From assembly GCA_024403455.1 (NCBI GenBank), contig JAKSRR010000009.1, positions 40,970 through 104,969 of the forward strand: a DNA stretch of 64,000 bases. Reading direction: 5' to 3'. A program made the translations under genes and the position numbers. This DNA is from Lachnospiraceae bacterium. GTDB taxonomy: Bacteria > Bacillota > Clostridia > Lachnospirales > Lachnospiraceae. Numbering within the stretch: position 1 is the stretch's first letter; every line of letters begins with the position of its first letter. This document shows, in pieces, positions 1 to 9,052 of the stretch. The notes beneath the pieces are model-generated. The model saw only the letters and a list, made by a program, of their open reading frames with translations. It was not told the DNA's origin and ran no database searches.

Positions 1-323
1 ATGTCTGCATCCTTGTAGCCTAAAGAAGTCAACTTTTCTCTAATGACCTCTTTGCACTTTTCTACAATCTCATCTGCCTCCATATCAGCCATTTCTTCCA
101 CAACTAAGGCAATACGATCGCTCTGGGTGAGTACCTCAGCTTCCGTCACACCATTCTTCTTAATGAGACCTGCCGCTTTATTAATCGCTTTGGTACCGGC
201 ATTCTTTGCTTTGGATAACAATTCTCTTGCATAGTTACCATTACTAATGACAGAAAGGAACGCAACTTCCTCGCACTGCTCTTCTCTACTAAGTTCTCTA
301 AATGCTTTCAATAAATTTTCCAT
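1..323 (-). CDS. Hypothetical protein, 3' end outside window
   Basis: A reading frame of about 107 codons runs leftwards off the window edge, so the C-terminus is missing. It starts at an ATG whose upstream sequence GGGGGATCTT is a good ribosome binding site 5 bases away. The protein begins MENLLKAFRELSREEQC and is a charged, mostly helical sequence (many Glu, Lys, Ala) without Cys clusters, signal peptide or membrane segment in the visible part. I do not recognise the family. It lies about 30 bases downstream of the HD-domain gene in the same direction, so the two may be cotranscribed. That the frame is coding is fairly sure from the SD site and unbroken frame; function is unknown. Confidence 0.7.
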   Translation of the reverse strand, partial: MENLLKAFRELSREEQCEEVAFLSVISNGNYARELLSKAKNAGTKAINKAAGLIKKNGVTEAEVLTQSDRIALVVEEMADMEADEIVEKCKEVIREKLTSLGYKDAD

Positions 324-352
324 AAGATCCCCCTTACTTTATTTAATTGAAA

Positions 353-937
353 CTAAACGTTTTGTAACATAGTTAAATATTCGTTCGCCATCTGAAGGTA
401 TTCTTTTTCCGCATCTTCAAATGGTACAAATGCAATATCCGGACGACGTTTTACCTGATAACCCTCTTCTGGCATAGGCTCCTTCAAAAGTTCTACCAAA
501 TCAATGGTTAACAAATCATCATCTATCTTTTTTACTTTCTGCCACTCTTCTTTAGTAAGATCGGCAAGCCCAAATTTTGCAAGAATAACTTTCAAAAAAC
601 GGTCTTCCATCTCCCTGTATCCAGGCATCCCATCCTTAATCGGTCGAATTAAATCCGATAGATAGGCTTCTGCCCCATCATGTAAAAGCGCTGCAAACTG
701 CACTCTTACACTCTCTCCTCTAGCCTTTGCTTCTTTGGCACAATTTATGCAATGCTGACACACCGAGTAAAAATGTGTGACCTGTCCATTGCCTCTGCAA
801 TTCAGCGATAATGCATGCGCAATATCTTCCAAAGTGATATATTCTTCCTTGGGATCCAAAGGATCAACCTTATATCCCATGTATGTTTTTAAATAAGCTG
901 CCATATAGGTTCTCGCACGCTTTCCATTTTCTATCAC
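353..937 (-). CDS. HD-domain phosphohydrolase (YfbR-like)
   Basis: 194 residues. A histidine in the stretch VTHFYSVCQH (about 54-63), the pair HD in LLHDGAEAYLSDL (about 85) and a later Asp (DDDLLTIDLVE, about 140-150) give the H...HD...D metal pattern of HD hydrolases; the segment after HD, ending LSDLIRPIK, is like the YfbR 5'-nucleotidase group, which removes phosphate from deoxynucleotides. Substrate here is inferred only. An unusual feature is a Cys cluster, CQHCINC, next to the first His. The start is GTG, supported by AAAGGGGATTT just upstream; the next in-frame ATG has no comparable site. It follows the rny terminator, so it probably has its own promoter. Confidence 0.8.
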   Translation of the reverse strand: MIENGKRARTYMAAYLKTYMGYKVDPLDPKEEYITLEDIAHALSLNCRGNGQVTHFYSVCQHCINCAKEAKARGESVRVQFAALLHDGAEAYLSDLIRPIKDGMPGYREMEDRFLKVILAKFGLADLTKEEWQKVKKIDDDLLTIDLVELLKEPMPEEGYQVKRRPDIAFVPFEDAEKEYLQMANEYLTMLQNV

Positions 938-1023
938 AAATCCCCTTTATTGTACTATTTTTCGCTTTTATTCACAACAACGCAGAGGTGTTTAAAGCAA
1001 AATGGAATAACCCTTTTCCCCAC

Positions 1024-1052
1024 AAAAAAAGCCGCCCTTACGGACGGCTTTT
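1024..1052 (-). terminator. Rho-independent terminator of rny
   Basis: On the minus strand the sequence forms a stem GCCGTCC / GGGCGGC with a GTAA loop, followed by a run of seven T residues. It lies just beyond the rny stop codon. Confidence 0.9.
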
Positions 1053-1065
1053 ATCTCGAAGATCA

Positions 1066-2625
1066 TTACTTCGCATAATCTACTACACGTGACTCTCTGA
1101 TAACGCTGACTTTGATCTGTCCAGGGTACTGCATCTCGCTTTCTACCCTCTTACTGATCTCTCTTGCCATCAGTACCATATCAGTATCGCTCACCTGTTC
1201 CGGAACTACCATGACTCGAACCTCTCTACCGGCTTGAATCGCAAAAGATTTTTCTACTCCCTTAAAGCTGTTACTAATCTCCTCAAGCTGCTTTAATCTG
1301 GCAGTGTAGGTTTCCAATGTTTCCATACGCGCACCAGGACGAGCGGCAGAAATAGCATCTGCAGCCTGTACTAAGCATGCAATGAGGCTAGTGGGTTCAC
1401 AATCACCATGGTGGGATTCCACAGAGTTGATAACCACATCATTTTCTTTGTATTTACGGCAGATATCACCACCAATCTGTACATGGCTGCCTTCCATTTC
1501 ATGGTCAACAGCTTTACCAATATCGTGTAACAGACCAGCACGTTTTGCCATTCTTACATCTAATCCCATCTCTGCAGCCATCAGTCCTGATAACTGGGCT
1601 ACTTCAACGGAGTGACGAAGGGCATTCTGGCCAAAACTTGTACGATAACGCATACGTCCAAGAAGGCTTACTAAATCGGGATGTAATCCCTGAACGCCAA
1701 CTTCAATAAGAGCTTCTTCACCAGCTTCCTTAATAGCCTTGGTGATTTCTTTCTTGGCCTTCTCCACCATCTCTTCAATACGAGCCGGATGAATACGTCC
1801 ATCTAAAATCATCTTCTCTAAGGCAATTCTGGCAATCTCTCTACGCACGGGATCAAAGGCTGATAATACAACCGCTTCCGGTGTATCATCCACAATGAGT
1901 TCTACACCAGTGAGGGTTTCAAAGATACGGATATTACGTCCTTCTCTACCAATAATTCGACCCTTCATCTCGTCGTTAGGCAGCTGCACTACGGAAATCG
2001 TAGCTTCGGATACATGATCTGCAGCACATCTCTGGATGGCTGTAACCACAATCTCTCTAGCGCGCTTATCAGCTTCGTCTTTCGCTTTAGATTCCGCTTC
2101 ACGAATCATCACTGCAGACTCGTGTGCAACATCTTCTTCAACAGCTTTCAGTAGTTGTTCTTTTGCTTGCTCGGAGGTTAAACCTGAGATTCGTTCTAGT
2201 TCCTGCAATCTTTGTTCGTTGAGTTTGGAAATTTCTTCCTGTTGTTTTGCTAAAGAAGCTTCTTTAGCGCTGATTGCGGCTTCCTTCTGCTCAATCGCCT
2301 CGGTTTTACGATCAATGTTCTCTTCCTTCTGCTGGATACGTCTCTCAGAACGAGTTACCTCATTTCTTCGCTCTTTGATCTCCTTATCAAGTTCGTTCTT
2401 TGCCTTAATGGTTTCTTCCTTAACCTCTAAAAGGCTTTCACGCTTCTTGTTCTCTGCAGTCTTTAAAGCATCATCAATGATCTTTCTGGCCTTATCCTCT
2501 GCGGACCCAACTTTTGCTTCCTCTGCTGCTTTGTACTTCTTTACAGCAATCATATGGGTTACAGGAATGGCCACCAGTGCCGTGACGACGACAGCAATTA
2601 CCGCGGTAATTACGTACGGCATCAT
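1066..2625 (-). CDS. rny: Ribonuclease Y
   Basis: About 519 residues. RNase Y is the membrane-anchored endoribonuclease that starts mRNA decay in many Firmicutes. Visible order: an N-terminal membrane helix (about 5-25, [18 protein letters not shown]), a long Glu/Lys-rich coiled coil (about 30-190), a KH RNA-binding domain with [10 protein letters not shown] (about 225) and an HD domain with [12 protein letters not shown] (about 360) as catalytic metal site. The length matches the family. The first in-frame start, a GTG at 2637, is inside the SD sequence AGGAGG; the ATG at 2625, 11 bases downstream of it, is the likely start. A consensus promoter lies 94 bases upstream and a strong terminator follows, so it is probably a single-gene unit. 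Confidence 0.97.
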   Translation of the reverse strand: MMPYVITAVIAVVVTALVAIPVTHMIAVKKYKAAEEAKVGSAEDKARKIIDDALKTAENKKRESLLEVKEETIKAKNELDKEIKERRNEVTRSERRIQQKEENIDRKTEAIEQKEAAISAKEASLAKQQEEISKLNEQRLQELERISGLTSEQAKEQLLKAVEEDVAHESAVMIREAESKAKDEADKRAREIVVTAIQRCAADHVSEATISVVQLPNDEMKGRIIGREGRNIRIFETLTGVELIVDDTPEAVVLSAFDPVRREIARIALEKMILDGRIHPARIEEMVEKAKKEITKAIKEAGEEALIEVGVQGLHPDLVSLLGRMRYRTSFGQNALRHSVEVAQLSGLMAAEMGLDVRMAKRAGLLHDIGKAVDHEMEGSHVQIGGDICRKYKENDVVINSVESHHGDCEPTSLIACLVQAADAISAARPGARMETLETYTARLKQLEEISNSFKGVEKSFAIQAGREVRVMVVPEQVSDTDMVLMAREISKRVESEMQYPGQIKVSVIRESRVVDYAK

Positions 2626-2719
2626 GTGCAGGAGCACCTCCTTATTTAATTTTCATTGTACGTTTTTAAAGAGAGCACCGTAGATGGAGCACCCTCTTGT
2701 CGCAACAAATAACGTATCC

Positions 2720-2748
2720 ATTCTATCGAAAGAATGCTTTTCTGTCAA
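2720..2748 (-). promoter_or_regulatory. Sigma-A type promoter of rny
   Basis: On the minus strand TTGACA (2743-2748) is followed after 17 bases by TAGAAT (2720-2725), about 95 bases upstream of the rny start. The -35 is perfect and the -10 has one mismatch. Confidence 0.75.
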
Positions 2749-2822
2749 GGTAAAAAGCCCCTTTCCACCCCCAAGTTGACAGCTAGTCAATTTTCTCTTA
2801 ATCACTATGTAAACGATGTTAT

Positions 2823-3446
2823 TTAAACCTCATCTTCCGCAATCGCCATAGCCTTACGAATGCTTTCCCCACGATATCCTTTTCCGACCAGATAGGCATA
2901 ATGCCTTGCCTTTTCCTTATAATCCGCCGTTTCCCTACAAAAATGCCTTTTGTCTAATATTCTTTTAATCTGGCTCACTTCATCTACAACCTGCCCCTCC
3001 TCTTCATTTTGAAGAAAGGCTCGTGCAATCACATCTTCTGCAATTCCTCTTTGCTGGAGCGCCATGCGGATTTGTTTTTGACTTTTCGAGTCAATTCTAT
3101 TCCGAATGTATGTACAGGCATATCTTTCATCATCTACATAGCCAAAATCTTTCATTCTATGTAGCGCATAGTGAATGGCTTCCTCAGGATAATATCCTTC
3201 ACGGAGTTTGTCCATTAGCTGTTTTTCCGTATAATCTTTCTTTTGCAGAATGTTTAATAACCGATTCTCAGCTCTTTTGCAAAGAATAGATTTAATAATC
3301 TCTGCCACAACTTCATCTGGTAAAGAAGCGCCTTCTTGCAAATGATATTTGAAAAGCTCACCCTGATATAATGCCAGGGTGAGCCCATCTTCTCTTTGAA
3401 TCTTAAAGCGCTTTTTCCCCAGTGGCTGAACACTGGTAATTCGCAT
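2823..3446 (-). CDS. recX: Regulatory protein RecX
   Basis: 207 residues. RecX binds RecA filaments and limits their activity. Three-helix repeat elements typical of RecX are seen, for example LDKRHF and the motif MKDFGYVDDERYACTYI (about 90-110), and a C-terminal GYRGES near KAMAIAED. Its ATG lies 3 bases after the recA stop codon, with GAGGAG as SD inside the recA tail, so recA and recX are one operon and recX is SOS-controlled with recA. Length is normal for clostridial RecX. Confidence 0.93.
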   Translation of the reverse strand: MRITSVQPLGKKRFKIQREDGLTLALYQGELFKYHLQEGASLPDEVVAEIIKSILCKRAENRLLNILQKKDYTEKQLMDKLREGYYPEEAIHYALHRMKDFGYVDDERYACTYIRNRIDSKSQKQIRMALQQRGIAEDVIARAFLQNEEEGQVVDEVSQIKRILDKRHFCRETADYKEKARHYAYLVGKGYRGESIRKAMAIAEDEV

Positions 3447-3449
3447 AAT

Positions 3450-4508
3450 TTACTCCTCTGCGCTTGCCTTAGATGACTTCTTTTTAGGCTTACCTTCTAA
3501 TTCTGAAGGTGCGCCTTCCAAGTTATAGTGTGCACGTACCTTTGCATCAATCGTCTGGCAGATCTCGGTATTCTCTTTTAGGAAGTTCTTTGCATTGTCA
3601 CGGCCCTGACCAATCTTGCTTCCATCATAGGCATACCATGCACCACTCTTCTCAATGATACCAATCTCAGTGGCTAAATCCAGAAGGTCACCTTCATAGG
3701 AGATACCTTCACCAAACATAATATCAAACTCTGCTTCCTTAAAAGGAGGTGCCACCTTATTCTTTACAATCTTAACCTTGGTACGGTTACCAATCATATC
3801 TCCACCGGCCTTTAAGGTCTCCACACGGCGTACATCCATACGTACGGAAGCATAGTACTTTAAGGCATTACCACCAGTGGTTACCTGTGGATTGCCGTAC
3901 ATAACGCCAACTTTCTCACGAAGCTGGTTGATAAATACAACCGTACAGTTACTCTTGCTGATGGCACCTGCCAGCTTTCTAAGTGCCTGGCTCATAAGTC
4001 TTGCCTGTAAACCTACGTGGGAATCCCCCATATCGCCCTCTAACTCAGCCTTTGGAGTCAATGCTGCAACAGAGTCTACAACTACCAAATCCATCGCACC
4101 GGAACGAACCATAGCTTCTGCAATCTCTAGTCCCTGCTCTCCATAGTCAGGCTGGTTAATGTACAGGTTGTCTACATCAACACCGATAGCAGCTGCATAA
4201 ACAGGATCTAAGGCATGCTCTGCATCAATAAAGCCTGCGATGCCGCCTCTCTTCTGTACCTCAGCGATCATATGTAAGGTAACCGTGGTCTTACCAGAAG
4301 ATTCCGGTCCATAAATCTCAATCACTCTTCCCTTAGGAATGCCGCCTAAACCAAGTGCAAGGTCTAAAGACAGGGAACCAGTAGGGATCGTCTCAATACT
4401 CATCTTTGAAGCAGGATCTCCTAACTTCATCACGGCGCCTTTACCAAACTGTCTCTCCACCTGTGCCATCGCAGCTTCTAATGCTTTTAACTTTTCATCT
4501 CTTTCCAT
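3450..4508 (-). CDS. recA: Recombinase RecA
   Basis: 352 residues. RecA forms filaments on single-stranded DNA, catalyses strand exchange and triggers LexA self-cleavage. Walker [10 protein letters not shown] (about 66-74), the Walker B region [10 protein letters not shown] and the DNA-binding loop 2 region [17 protein letters not shown] with TTGG following are all intact. The C-terminus is Lys-rich ([13 protein letters not shown]), not the acidic tail of E. coli RecA. It is the first gene of recA-recX, with a consensus promoter overlapped by a LexA-type box. Confidence 0.99.
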   Translation of the reverse strand: MERDEKLKALEAAMAQVERQFGKGAVMKLGDPASKMSIETIPTGSLSLDLALGLGGIPKGRVIEIYGPESSGKTTVTLHMIAEVQKRGGIAGFIDAEHALDPVYAAAIGVDVDNLYINQPDYGEQGLEIAEAMVRSGAMDLVVVDSVAALTPKAELEGDMGDSHVGLQARLMSQALRKLAGAISKSNCTVVFINQLREKVGVMYGNPQVTTGGNALKYYASVRMDVRRVETLKAGGDMIGNRTKVKIVKNKVAPPFKEAEFDIMFGEGISYEGDLLDLATEIGIIEKSGAWYAYDGSKIGQGRDNAKNFLKENTEICQTIDAKVRAHYNLEGAPSELEGKPKKKSSKASAEE

Positions 4509-4542
4509 TAAACTGATACTCCTTTATCATTCTCTATTCACT

Positions 4543-4556
4543 CGAATAAACGTTTC
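4543..4556 (-). promoter_or_regulatory. LexA-type SOS box, downstream copy
   Basis: The 14 bases CGAATAAACGTTTC match the Gram-positive LexA consensus CGAAC-N4-GTTYC except one base. It lies between the recA promoter and the start codon, 38 bases from the -35-overlapping box, where it would block transcription as a roadblock. Confidence 0.65.
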
Positions 4557-4575
4557 AAACAGTTGTTCGATAAAT

Positions 4576-4604
4576 ATAATAAAACATCCGTTCGAGTTTG
4601 TCAA
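4576..4604 (-). promoter_or_regulatory. recA promoter with LexA box in spacer
   Basis: On the minus strand TTGACA (4599-4604), a 17-base spacer and TATTAT (4576-4581). The spacer holds CGAACGGATGTTTT (4581-4594), which fits the Gram-positive LexA consensus with only the last base off. LexA bound here would cover both promoter elements. Confidence 0.85.
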
Positions 4605-4710
4605 CATAATTTTTTTCCTGTTAACAAAATTATAATACCACGTATGCATTCCTTTATTGTTCCATAAACGGGACACGAACAATAAGTTTGGAAAAATTGG
4701 AGAACTTCCA

Positions 4711-4759
4711 CGAAATAAAAATCACTCCTCATAAATATAACAGAATTTACAAGGAGTGA
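4711..4759 (-). terminator. Probable terminator of cinA
   Basis: The minus strand reads TCACTCCT, a 22-base AT-rich loop, AGGAGTGA and then ATTTTTATTT. The stem is 8 bp with a T-rich tail just after the cinA stop. The long loop lowers confidence. Confidence 0.55.
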
Positions 4760-4766
4760 CAAGTTT

Positions 4767-6032
4767 CTACTCTTTCTTAAAAGTCTTCTCAGCGTAATTC
4801 TTAAGAATGCAGTCACGCATCAGAATGAGTGCTTCTGTAACGGTGCTTTGACGAACTTTTTCACGATTGCCCGAAAAATGATATTCTCGTACAGTTACTT
4901 CTCCACACACACAGCATCCAATGTAAACAAGCCCTACTGGCTTTTCGGCAGTTCCACCATCTGGCCCTGCAATACCACTCACAGCGACTGCCACATCTGC
5001 TTTGGAATAAATAGCCGCACCTCTCGCCATTTCCAACACAGTTTCTGTACTTACTGCACCATACTTCTGTAAAGTCAGTTTCTTTACTCCTACAATTCTT
5101 TTCTTAGCCTTATTGGAGTAAGTCACAAAGCCTGATTTAAATACTTCGGAAACACCGGATACATTAATCAGTCTTCCTGCTATAAGACCACCGGTACAGG
5201 ATTCAACGGTCGTCACTGTCAGCTTATTAGCCAACAGTAAGTCAACCACTGCCTGCTCTAACGTTACTTCTTCATGGGTGGTATATACCGCACTACCTAA
5301 ACGGCTCTTGATTTCTTTCACAATCGGCTTAACAGCCTTTTTTGCTTCCTTCTCATCGTTTCCCTTTGCCGTTACGCGCAGATGCACTTCCCCTAATTTA
5401 GCATAAGGTGCTACCGTCACCTTTCCCTGCATTTGGATGAGATCATCTAATTGCTCTGCAATCTTACTCTCCGAAATGCCACATACCTTTACTAGGACAG
5501 AGTATAAAATTGATCCAGACTTTGCCTTTAGGAAGGGTTCCACCTGCTCAGCAAACAAAGGCTTCAGTTCTGAAGGTGGTCCCGGCAAAAGAATCGCAAC
5601 CTTGCCTCCTTCTTCTATAAGAACCCCCGGTGCTGTACCATTTGCATTCTTTAATGCTTTAGCACCCACCGGAATCATCGCCTGCTTGATATTATTTTCC
5701 GCCATCTCTCTGCCACGCTTTTTAAAATATGCGGCAATGTCAGCTTTAATCTCCTCATCCAGCAGTAATTCCTTATGAAAGTATTCTGCCACAGTTTCTT
5801 TCGTAATATCATCCTGCGTGGGTCCTAAGCCACCAGATAAAATCACCACATCACTTCTGTCAAAGGCGATTTTCAATACGCTCATCAAGCGTTCTGCATT
5901 ATCTCCTACGACTGTCTGATAGTAGGAGTCTACACCGATAGCCGCAAGACGTTCTGCCAAATACGCACCATTGGTATTCACAATATTTCCAAGAAGTAAT
6001 TCCGTTCCAACAAAAATCAGTTCCGCATTCAT
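4767..6032 (-). CDS. cinA: CinA, NMN deamidase / ADP-ribose hydrolase-like protein
   Basis: 421 residues with the two standard CinA halves. The N-terminal MoaB/MogA-like half carries GTELLLGNIVNTN (about 8-20) and LSGGLGPTQDDITKETV (about 65-82); the C-terminal PncC-like half carries TVESCTGGLIAGRL (about 275) and AVSGIAGPDGG (about 350). In the family the C-terminal part deamidates nicotinamide mononucleotide, recycling it for NAD synthesis. AAGGAGGATATCC precedes the ATG. It lies upstream of recA, the same order as in many Firmicutes where cinA and recA are neighbours, but a terminator and the SOS promoter separate them here. Confidence 0.95.
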   Translation of the reverse strand: MNAELIFVGTELLLGNIVNTNGAYLAERLAAIGVDSYYQTVVGDNAERLMSVLKIAFDRSDVVILSGGLGPTQDDITKETVAEYFHKELLLDEEIKADIAAYFKKRGREMAENNIKQAMIPVGAKALKNANGTAPGVLIEEGGKVAILLPGPPSELKPLFAEQVEPFLKAKSGSILYSVLVKVCGISESKIAEQLDDLIQMQGKVTVAPYAKLGEVHLRVTAKGNDEKEAKKAVKPIVKEIKSRLGSAVYTTHEEVTLEQAVVDLLLANKLTVTTVESCTGGLIAGRLINVSGVSEVFKSGFVTYSNKAKKRIVGVKKLTLQKYGAVSTETVLEMARGAAIYSKADVAVAVSGIAGPDGGTAEKPVGLVYIGCCVCGEVTVREYHFSGNREKVRQSTVTEALILMRDCILKNYAEKTFKKE

Positions 6033-6063
6033 GGATATCCTCCTTCAGTACATCTCAATAAAA

Positions 6064-6087
6064 AATCCCCCTCTGCCTATGCAGACG
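6064..6087 (-). terminator. Terminator of rimO-pgsA
   Basis: The minus strand has stem CCCCGTCTGC / GCAGAGGGGG with an ATAG loop, followed by ATTTTTTATT. It lies between pgsA and cinA. Confidence 0.9.
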
Positions 6088-6096
6088 GGGAAATTA

Positions 6097-6663
6097 TTAT
6101 TTCTGTTCTTTCATTACAGCTTTGTTCTTTACCAAATAATCAATCAGAGAAATTACAGTCAGCGCCAATGCGATATACATAGTTACAAGCACGGGAATGT
6201 ATAATACATCAAGTGCAGGTACGTACTCTTTCGCCTGATAAACAATCATCAGAATAACCATAATCATTTGAAATACGGTTTTTACCTTGCCCCACATGCT
6301 GGCTGCAATAACAACTCCATTATCAGCCGCAATCAATCTAAAACCACTGATAATAAACTCTCTGGCAATAATAACAATCACAACCCATACAAGATTAGGA
6401 ACTAAGTTCTTGGATACATAACAAATCATGGCACTACAGGTCAAAAGCTTATCTGCTAGTGGATCCATAAACTTTCCAAAGTTTGTAATCAGATTATACT
6501 TTCTAGCAATCTTTCCATCCAACATATCCGTTAAGGATGCAACTGCAAAGATTCCCAGCGCAATCCAAGGAGAGGCAGCTCCTGCCACATCTGTTAAGGT
6601 GAAGAAGATAAAGAATGGAATCAAAATTACACGAAGTAAAGTTAATTTATTAGGTAAGTTCAT
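6097..6663 (-). CDS. pgsA: CDP-diacylglycerol-glycerol-3-phosphate 3-phosphatidyltransferase
   Basis: 188 residues, a multi-helix membrane enzyme that makes phosphatidylglycerol phosphate, the first step of anionic phospholipid synthesis. The CDP-alcohol phosphotransferase signature DG-x2-AR-x8-G-x3-D-x3-D is visible in the stretch from DMLDGKIARKYN to FGKFMDPLADK (about 45-72). Four or five hydrophobic segments follow. Its ATG lies 14 bases inside the end of rimO, so it is translationally coupled to it, an arrangement seen in other clostridia. Confidence 0.96.
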   Translation of the reverse strand: MNLPNKLTLLRVILIPFFIFFTLTDVAGAASPWIALGIFAVASLTDMLDGKIARKYNLITNFGKFMDPLADKLLTCSAMICYVSKNLVPNLVWVVIVIIAREFIISGFRLIAADNGVVIAASMWGKVKTVFQMIMVILMIVYQAKEYVPALDVLYIPVLVTMYIALALTVISLIDYLVKNKAVMKEQK

Positions 6664-7993
6664 CCGTAAACCCTCCAGTTAAATCATATTCATCACTACC
6701 GGTTATTTTCACCTTCATCATGGTTCCGCTCATCAGATCCCGGTCGGACTCAACAAACACATAACCATCCACATCCGGTGCATCCTTATAGCTTCGGCAA
6801 ACAACAATCCCTTCTTCCGGAATACGGCCTTCCACCATGCAAAGGAGTTCTCTGCCCTGCATCTTCTCTGCCCTTTCAAACGCAATCTCCTGCTGCATCT
6901 CCATTAGGATATTACGTCTTTCTTCCATAATCTCAGCTGGAATCTGCCCTTCCATCCCTGCTGCAGGTGTTCCCTCTTCAGCAGAATATGTAAATACGCC
7001 CAGTCTGTCAAACTCCATCTCATCTGCAAAAGCACAGAGTTCTTCAAAATCCTCCTCTGTCTCTCCCGGGAATCCAACAATAAATGTGGTTCTAAGGCAG
7101 ATATCTGGAATACGAGTGCGCAGTTTTTGCACAAGTTCTCGAAGCTGCCGGTTGTCGGTTTGACGTCCCATTCGCTTTAATATGGCATCTGCCGCATGCT
7201 GCATCGGTAAATCCAAATAGTGGCACACCTTCGGCTCTGTCGCTATCACCTCGATTAAATCGTCTTCCATCTCCTCTGGATAGCAATAGAGAATACGAAT
7301 CCATGCAATTCCATCAATCTGACACAGTTCTCTTACTAACGTTGCCAGACTTTTCTTTCCGTAAAGGTCAATACCATACCGCGTCGTTTCCTGCGCAACC
7401 AGAATCAGCTCTTTTACACCCTTCTGGGCCAGTTCCTGCGCTTCCTTTAATAACGTTTCCTTCGGCACGCTTCTATAACCGCCTCGTACGGATGGAATCA
7501 CGCAGTAAGTACAATGCTTATCACAGCCCTCTGCAATCTTCAAGTACGCATAATGTCCACCTGTTGTGGATATACGTTTCTTCCCAGCAATTGGTGCCTC
7601 CTGCAGAGATTTTAAGATGGCATACTCCTGCTGCTTACCAAGCACTGACTCCACAGCACTGACAATTTCATCAAAGGCCGTCGTTCCCAAAATCATATCG
7701 ACTTCCGGAAGATTCTCCTTGATTTCTTCAGCATAACGCTGTGCAAGACAACCAGTCGCAATGAGTGCCTGCAGCTTGCCTTCCTCTTTTAATTTTCCAA
7801 GTTCAATTAATGTATTGATACTTTCTTCTTTGGCATCTCCAATAAAACAGCAGGTATTTACTACTGCAACTTCTGCCTCTGTTTCATCATCTGTGAAAGA
7901 AAAACCGGCATCTGCTAAAAGCCCCAGCATCATCTCTGAGTCTACCGTATTTTTATCACAGCCAAGGGAAGTAAAAAAAATCTTTTTGCTCAT
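6650..7993 (-). CDS. rimO: Ribosomal protein S12 methylthiotransferase
   Basis: 447 residues. RimO adds a methylthio group to an Asp of ribosomal protein S12. The N-terminal MTTase domain has its three cluster Cys (SLGCDKN about 12, NTCCFIGDAKEES about 48, ATGCLAQRY about 82); the radical SAM domain has GCDKHCTYCVIPSVRGGYRS (about 156-175) with the CxxxCxxC cluster ligands; a TRAM domain closes the protein. The start SLGCDKNTVDSE and the spacing are RimO-type, not MiaB. It overlaps pgsA by 14 bases. Confidence 0.95.
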   Translation of the reverse strand: MSKKIFFTSLGCDKNTVDSEMMLGLLADAGFSFTDDETEAEVAVVNTCCFIGDAKEESINTLIELGKLKEEGKLQALIATGCLAQRYAEEIKENLPEVDMILGTTAFDEIVSAVESVLGKQQEYAILKSLQEAPIAGKKRISTTGGHYAYLKIAEGCDKHCTYCVIPSVRGGYRSVPKETLLKEAQELAQKGVKELILVAQETTRYGIDLYGKKSLATLVRELCQIDGIAWIRILYCYPEEMEDDLIEVIATEPKVCHYLDLPMQHAADAILKRMGRQTDNRQLRELVQKLRTRIPDICLRTTFIVGFPGETEEDFEELCAFADEMEFDRLGVFTYSAEEGTPAAGMEGQIPAEIMEERRNILMEMQQEIAFERAEKMQGRELLCMVEGRIPEEGIVVCRSYKDAPDVDGYVFVESDRDLMSGTMMKVKITGSDEYDLTGGFTDELT

Positions 7994-8019
7994 AAAACGA
8001 TTGTTAATAACGGAAAAAA

Positions 8020-8039
8020 GCGCGCCAGTAAGGCGCGCC
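8020..8039 (-). terminator. Terminator of yicC-gmk-rpoZ
   Basis: A GC-rich stem GGCGCGCC / GGCGCGCT with a 5-base loop, followed on the minus strand by TTTTTTCC, directly after rpoZ. Confidence 0.9.
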
Positions 8040-8046
8040 TACTTTT

Positions 8047-8400
8047 TTAGTCTTCAGCTACAATTCTTACTTTACCTTCGTAAAGTTCTTCAACAGCGAT
8101 AGACAGTGGCTTCTGTGCTGTATCCTCTACTAGAGGAGATACGTGTGCAAGAATCATCTCTGCACGATCATTGTCACGCTTACTAACCTTTTCCTTCTTG
8201 CTTTCTTCGTGATCGCCCTTAATCTGCTGCTGGTTGTATGCATTCTGGGTGTTACTAGCCCATTTCCACTCTACCATCTCGCGGGCACGCTTTGCAGTTG
8301 CCATAACGATGGAATAACGGCTTTTCGCAACGGGGCGTTCACCAGGTTCTACGTCACTGTTTACAACGTCCATAAGTTCTGCATAAGAGGGATGTAACAT
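8047..8400 (-). CDS. rpoZ: RNA polymerase omega subunit
   Basis: 117 residues. Omega helps assemble RNA polymerase by holding the beta-prime subunit. The N-terminal conserved core is seen as MLHPSYAELMDVVN and SRYSIVMATAKRAREMVE (about 25-45). The C-terminal half is longer than in E. coli, with a Lys/Glu-rich insertion and a closing KPLSIAVEELYEGKVRI element (about 95-111), as in clostridial omega proteins. It lies 2 bases after gmk, the usual gmk-rpoZ pair. Confidence 0.93.
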   Translation of the reverse strand: MLHPSYAELMDVVNSDVEPGERPVAKSRYSIVMATAKRAREMVEWKWASNTQNAYNQQQIKGDHEESKKEKVSKRDNDRAEMILAHVSPLVEDTAQKPLSIAVEELYEGKVRIVAED

Positions 8401-8402
8401 TT

Positions 8403-9035
8403 TTATTCTCCTTTCGAAATACCCTGTAGGTCTTCTCTCGTTTTTTCAATAAATTTAATATTTCTTCCCGGTGTTAAATGGGCTGACTCTATCACATTAC
8501 GAGCCTGTTGCACACATTTATCCACTTCATCATTGATGAGAATGAAATCATAATTCTCGATACCAGCGGCTTCTTCACTGGCTCGTTTCATACGCTTAGC
8601 GACAACTTCTGGTGTCTCTGTTCCTCTGCCAACCAGTCTCTCATGCAGTACCTTTGCACTGGGAGCCATCATAAACAGCAAAAGCGCATTAGGAAACATC
8701 TTCTTAATCTGCAGGGCACCCTGGATCTCTATCTCCAGAATAACATCCTTTCCTTCCTGCATCTGCTGCTCTACATATGCTCTGGGAGTACCATAATAAT
8801 TCTCACAATAGCAGGCATGCTCGATGAATCCATCTTCCTGAATCTTTTTTTCAAAGGTTTCCTTGTCTACAAAGAAGTAGCTTTTGCCTTCCACTTCACC
8901 TGGCCTAGGATTTCTTGTTGTCATAGACACCGACAAAGCATAATTGTCATAGCTTTCTACAAGCTTCTTTACAACAGTGCCCTTTCCTGTCCCGGCAAAC
9001 CCTGATATAACAACTAAGATTCCTTCTCTCACCAT
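8403..9035 (-). CDS. gmk: Guanylate kinase
   Basis: 210 residues. It phosphorylates GMP and dGMP with ATP. The P-loop reads SGFAGTGKGTV (about 11-21), a slight variant of the usual GPSGAGKGT, and the GMP-binding element SMTTRNPRPGEVEGKSYFF (about 37-55) is intact, as is ILEIEIQGALQ. It is the middle gene of yicC-gmk-rpoZ; AAGAGG lies 7 bases before the ATG. Confidence 0.96.
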   Translation of the reverse strand: MVREGILVVISGFAGTGKGTVVKKLVESYDNYALSVSMTTRNPRPGEVEGKSYFFVDKETFEKKIQEDGFIEHACYCENYYGTPRAYVEQQMQEGKDVILEIEIQGALQIKKMFPNALLLFMMAPSAKVLHERLVGRGTETPEVVAKRMKRASEEAAGIENYDFILINDEVDKCVQQARNVIESAHLTPGRNIKFIEKTREDLQGISKGE

Positions 9036-9052
9036 ACTGAAACCTCTTGCGA

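Noticed and set aside
2036-2683. 215-codon plus-strand frame, Ser-rich, opposite rny
   Set aside because: It is antisense to the coiled coil of RNase Y; the Ser/Phe/Leu bias is what the complement of Glu/Lys/Ala codons gives. No SD and no family resemblance.
4601-4816. 71-codon minus-strand frame between cinA and recA
   Set aside because: It overlaps the cinA end in another frame, the cinA terminator and the recA promoter region.
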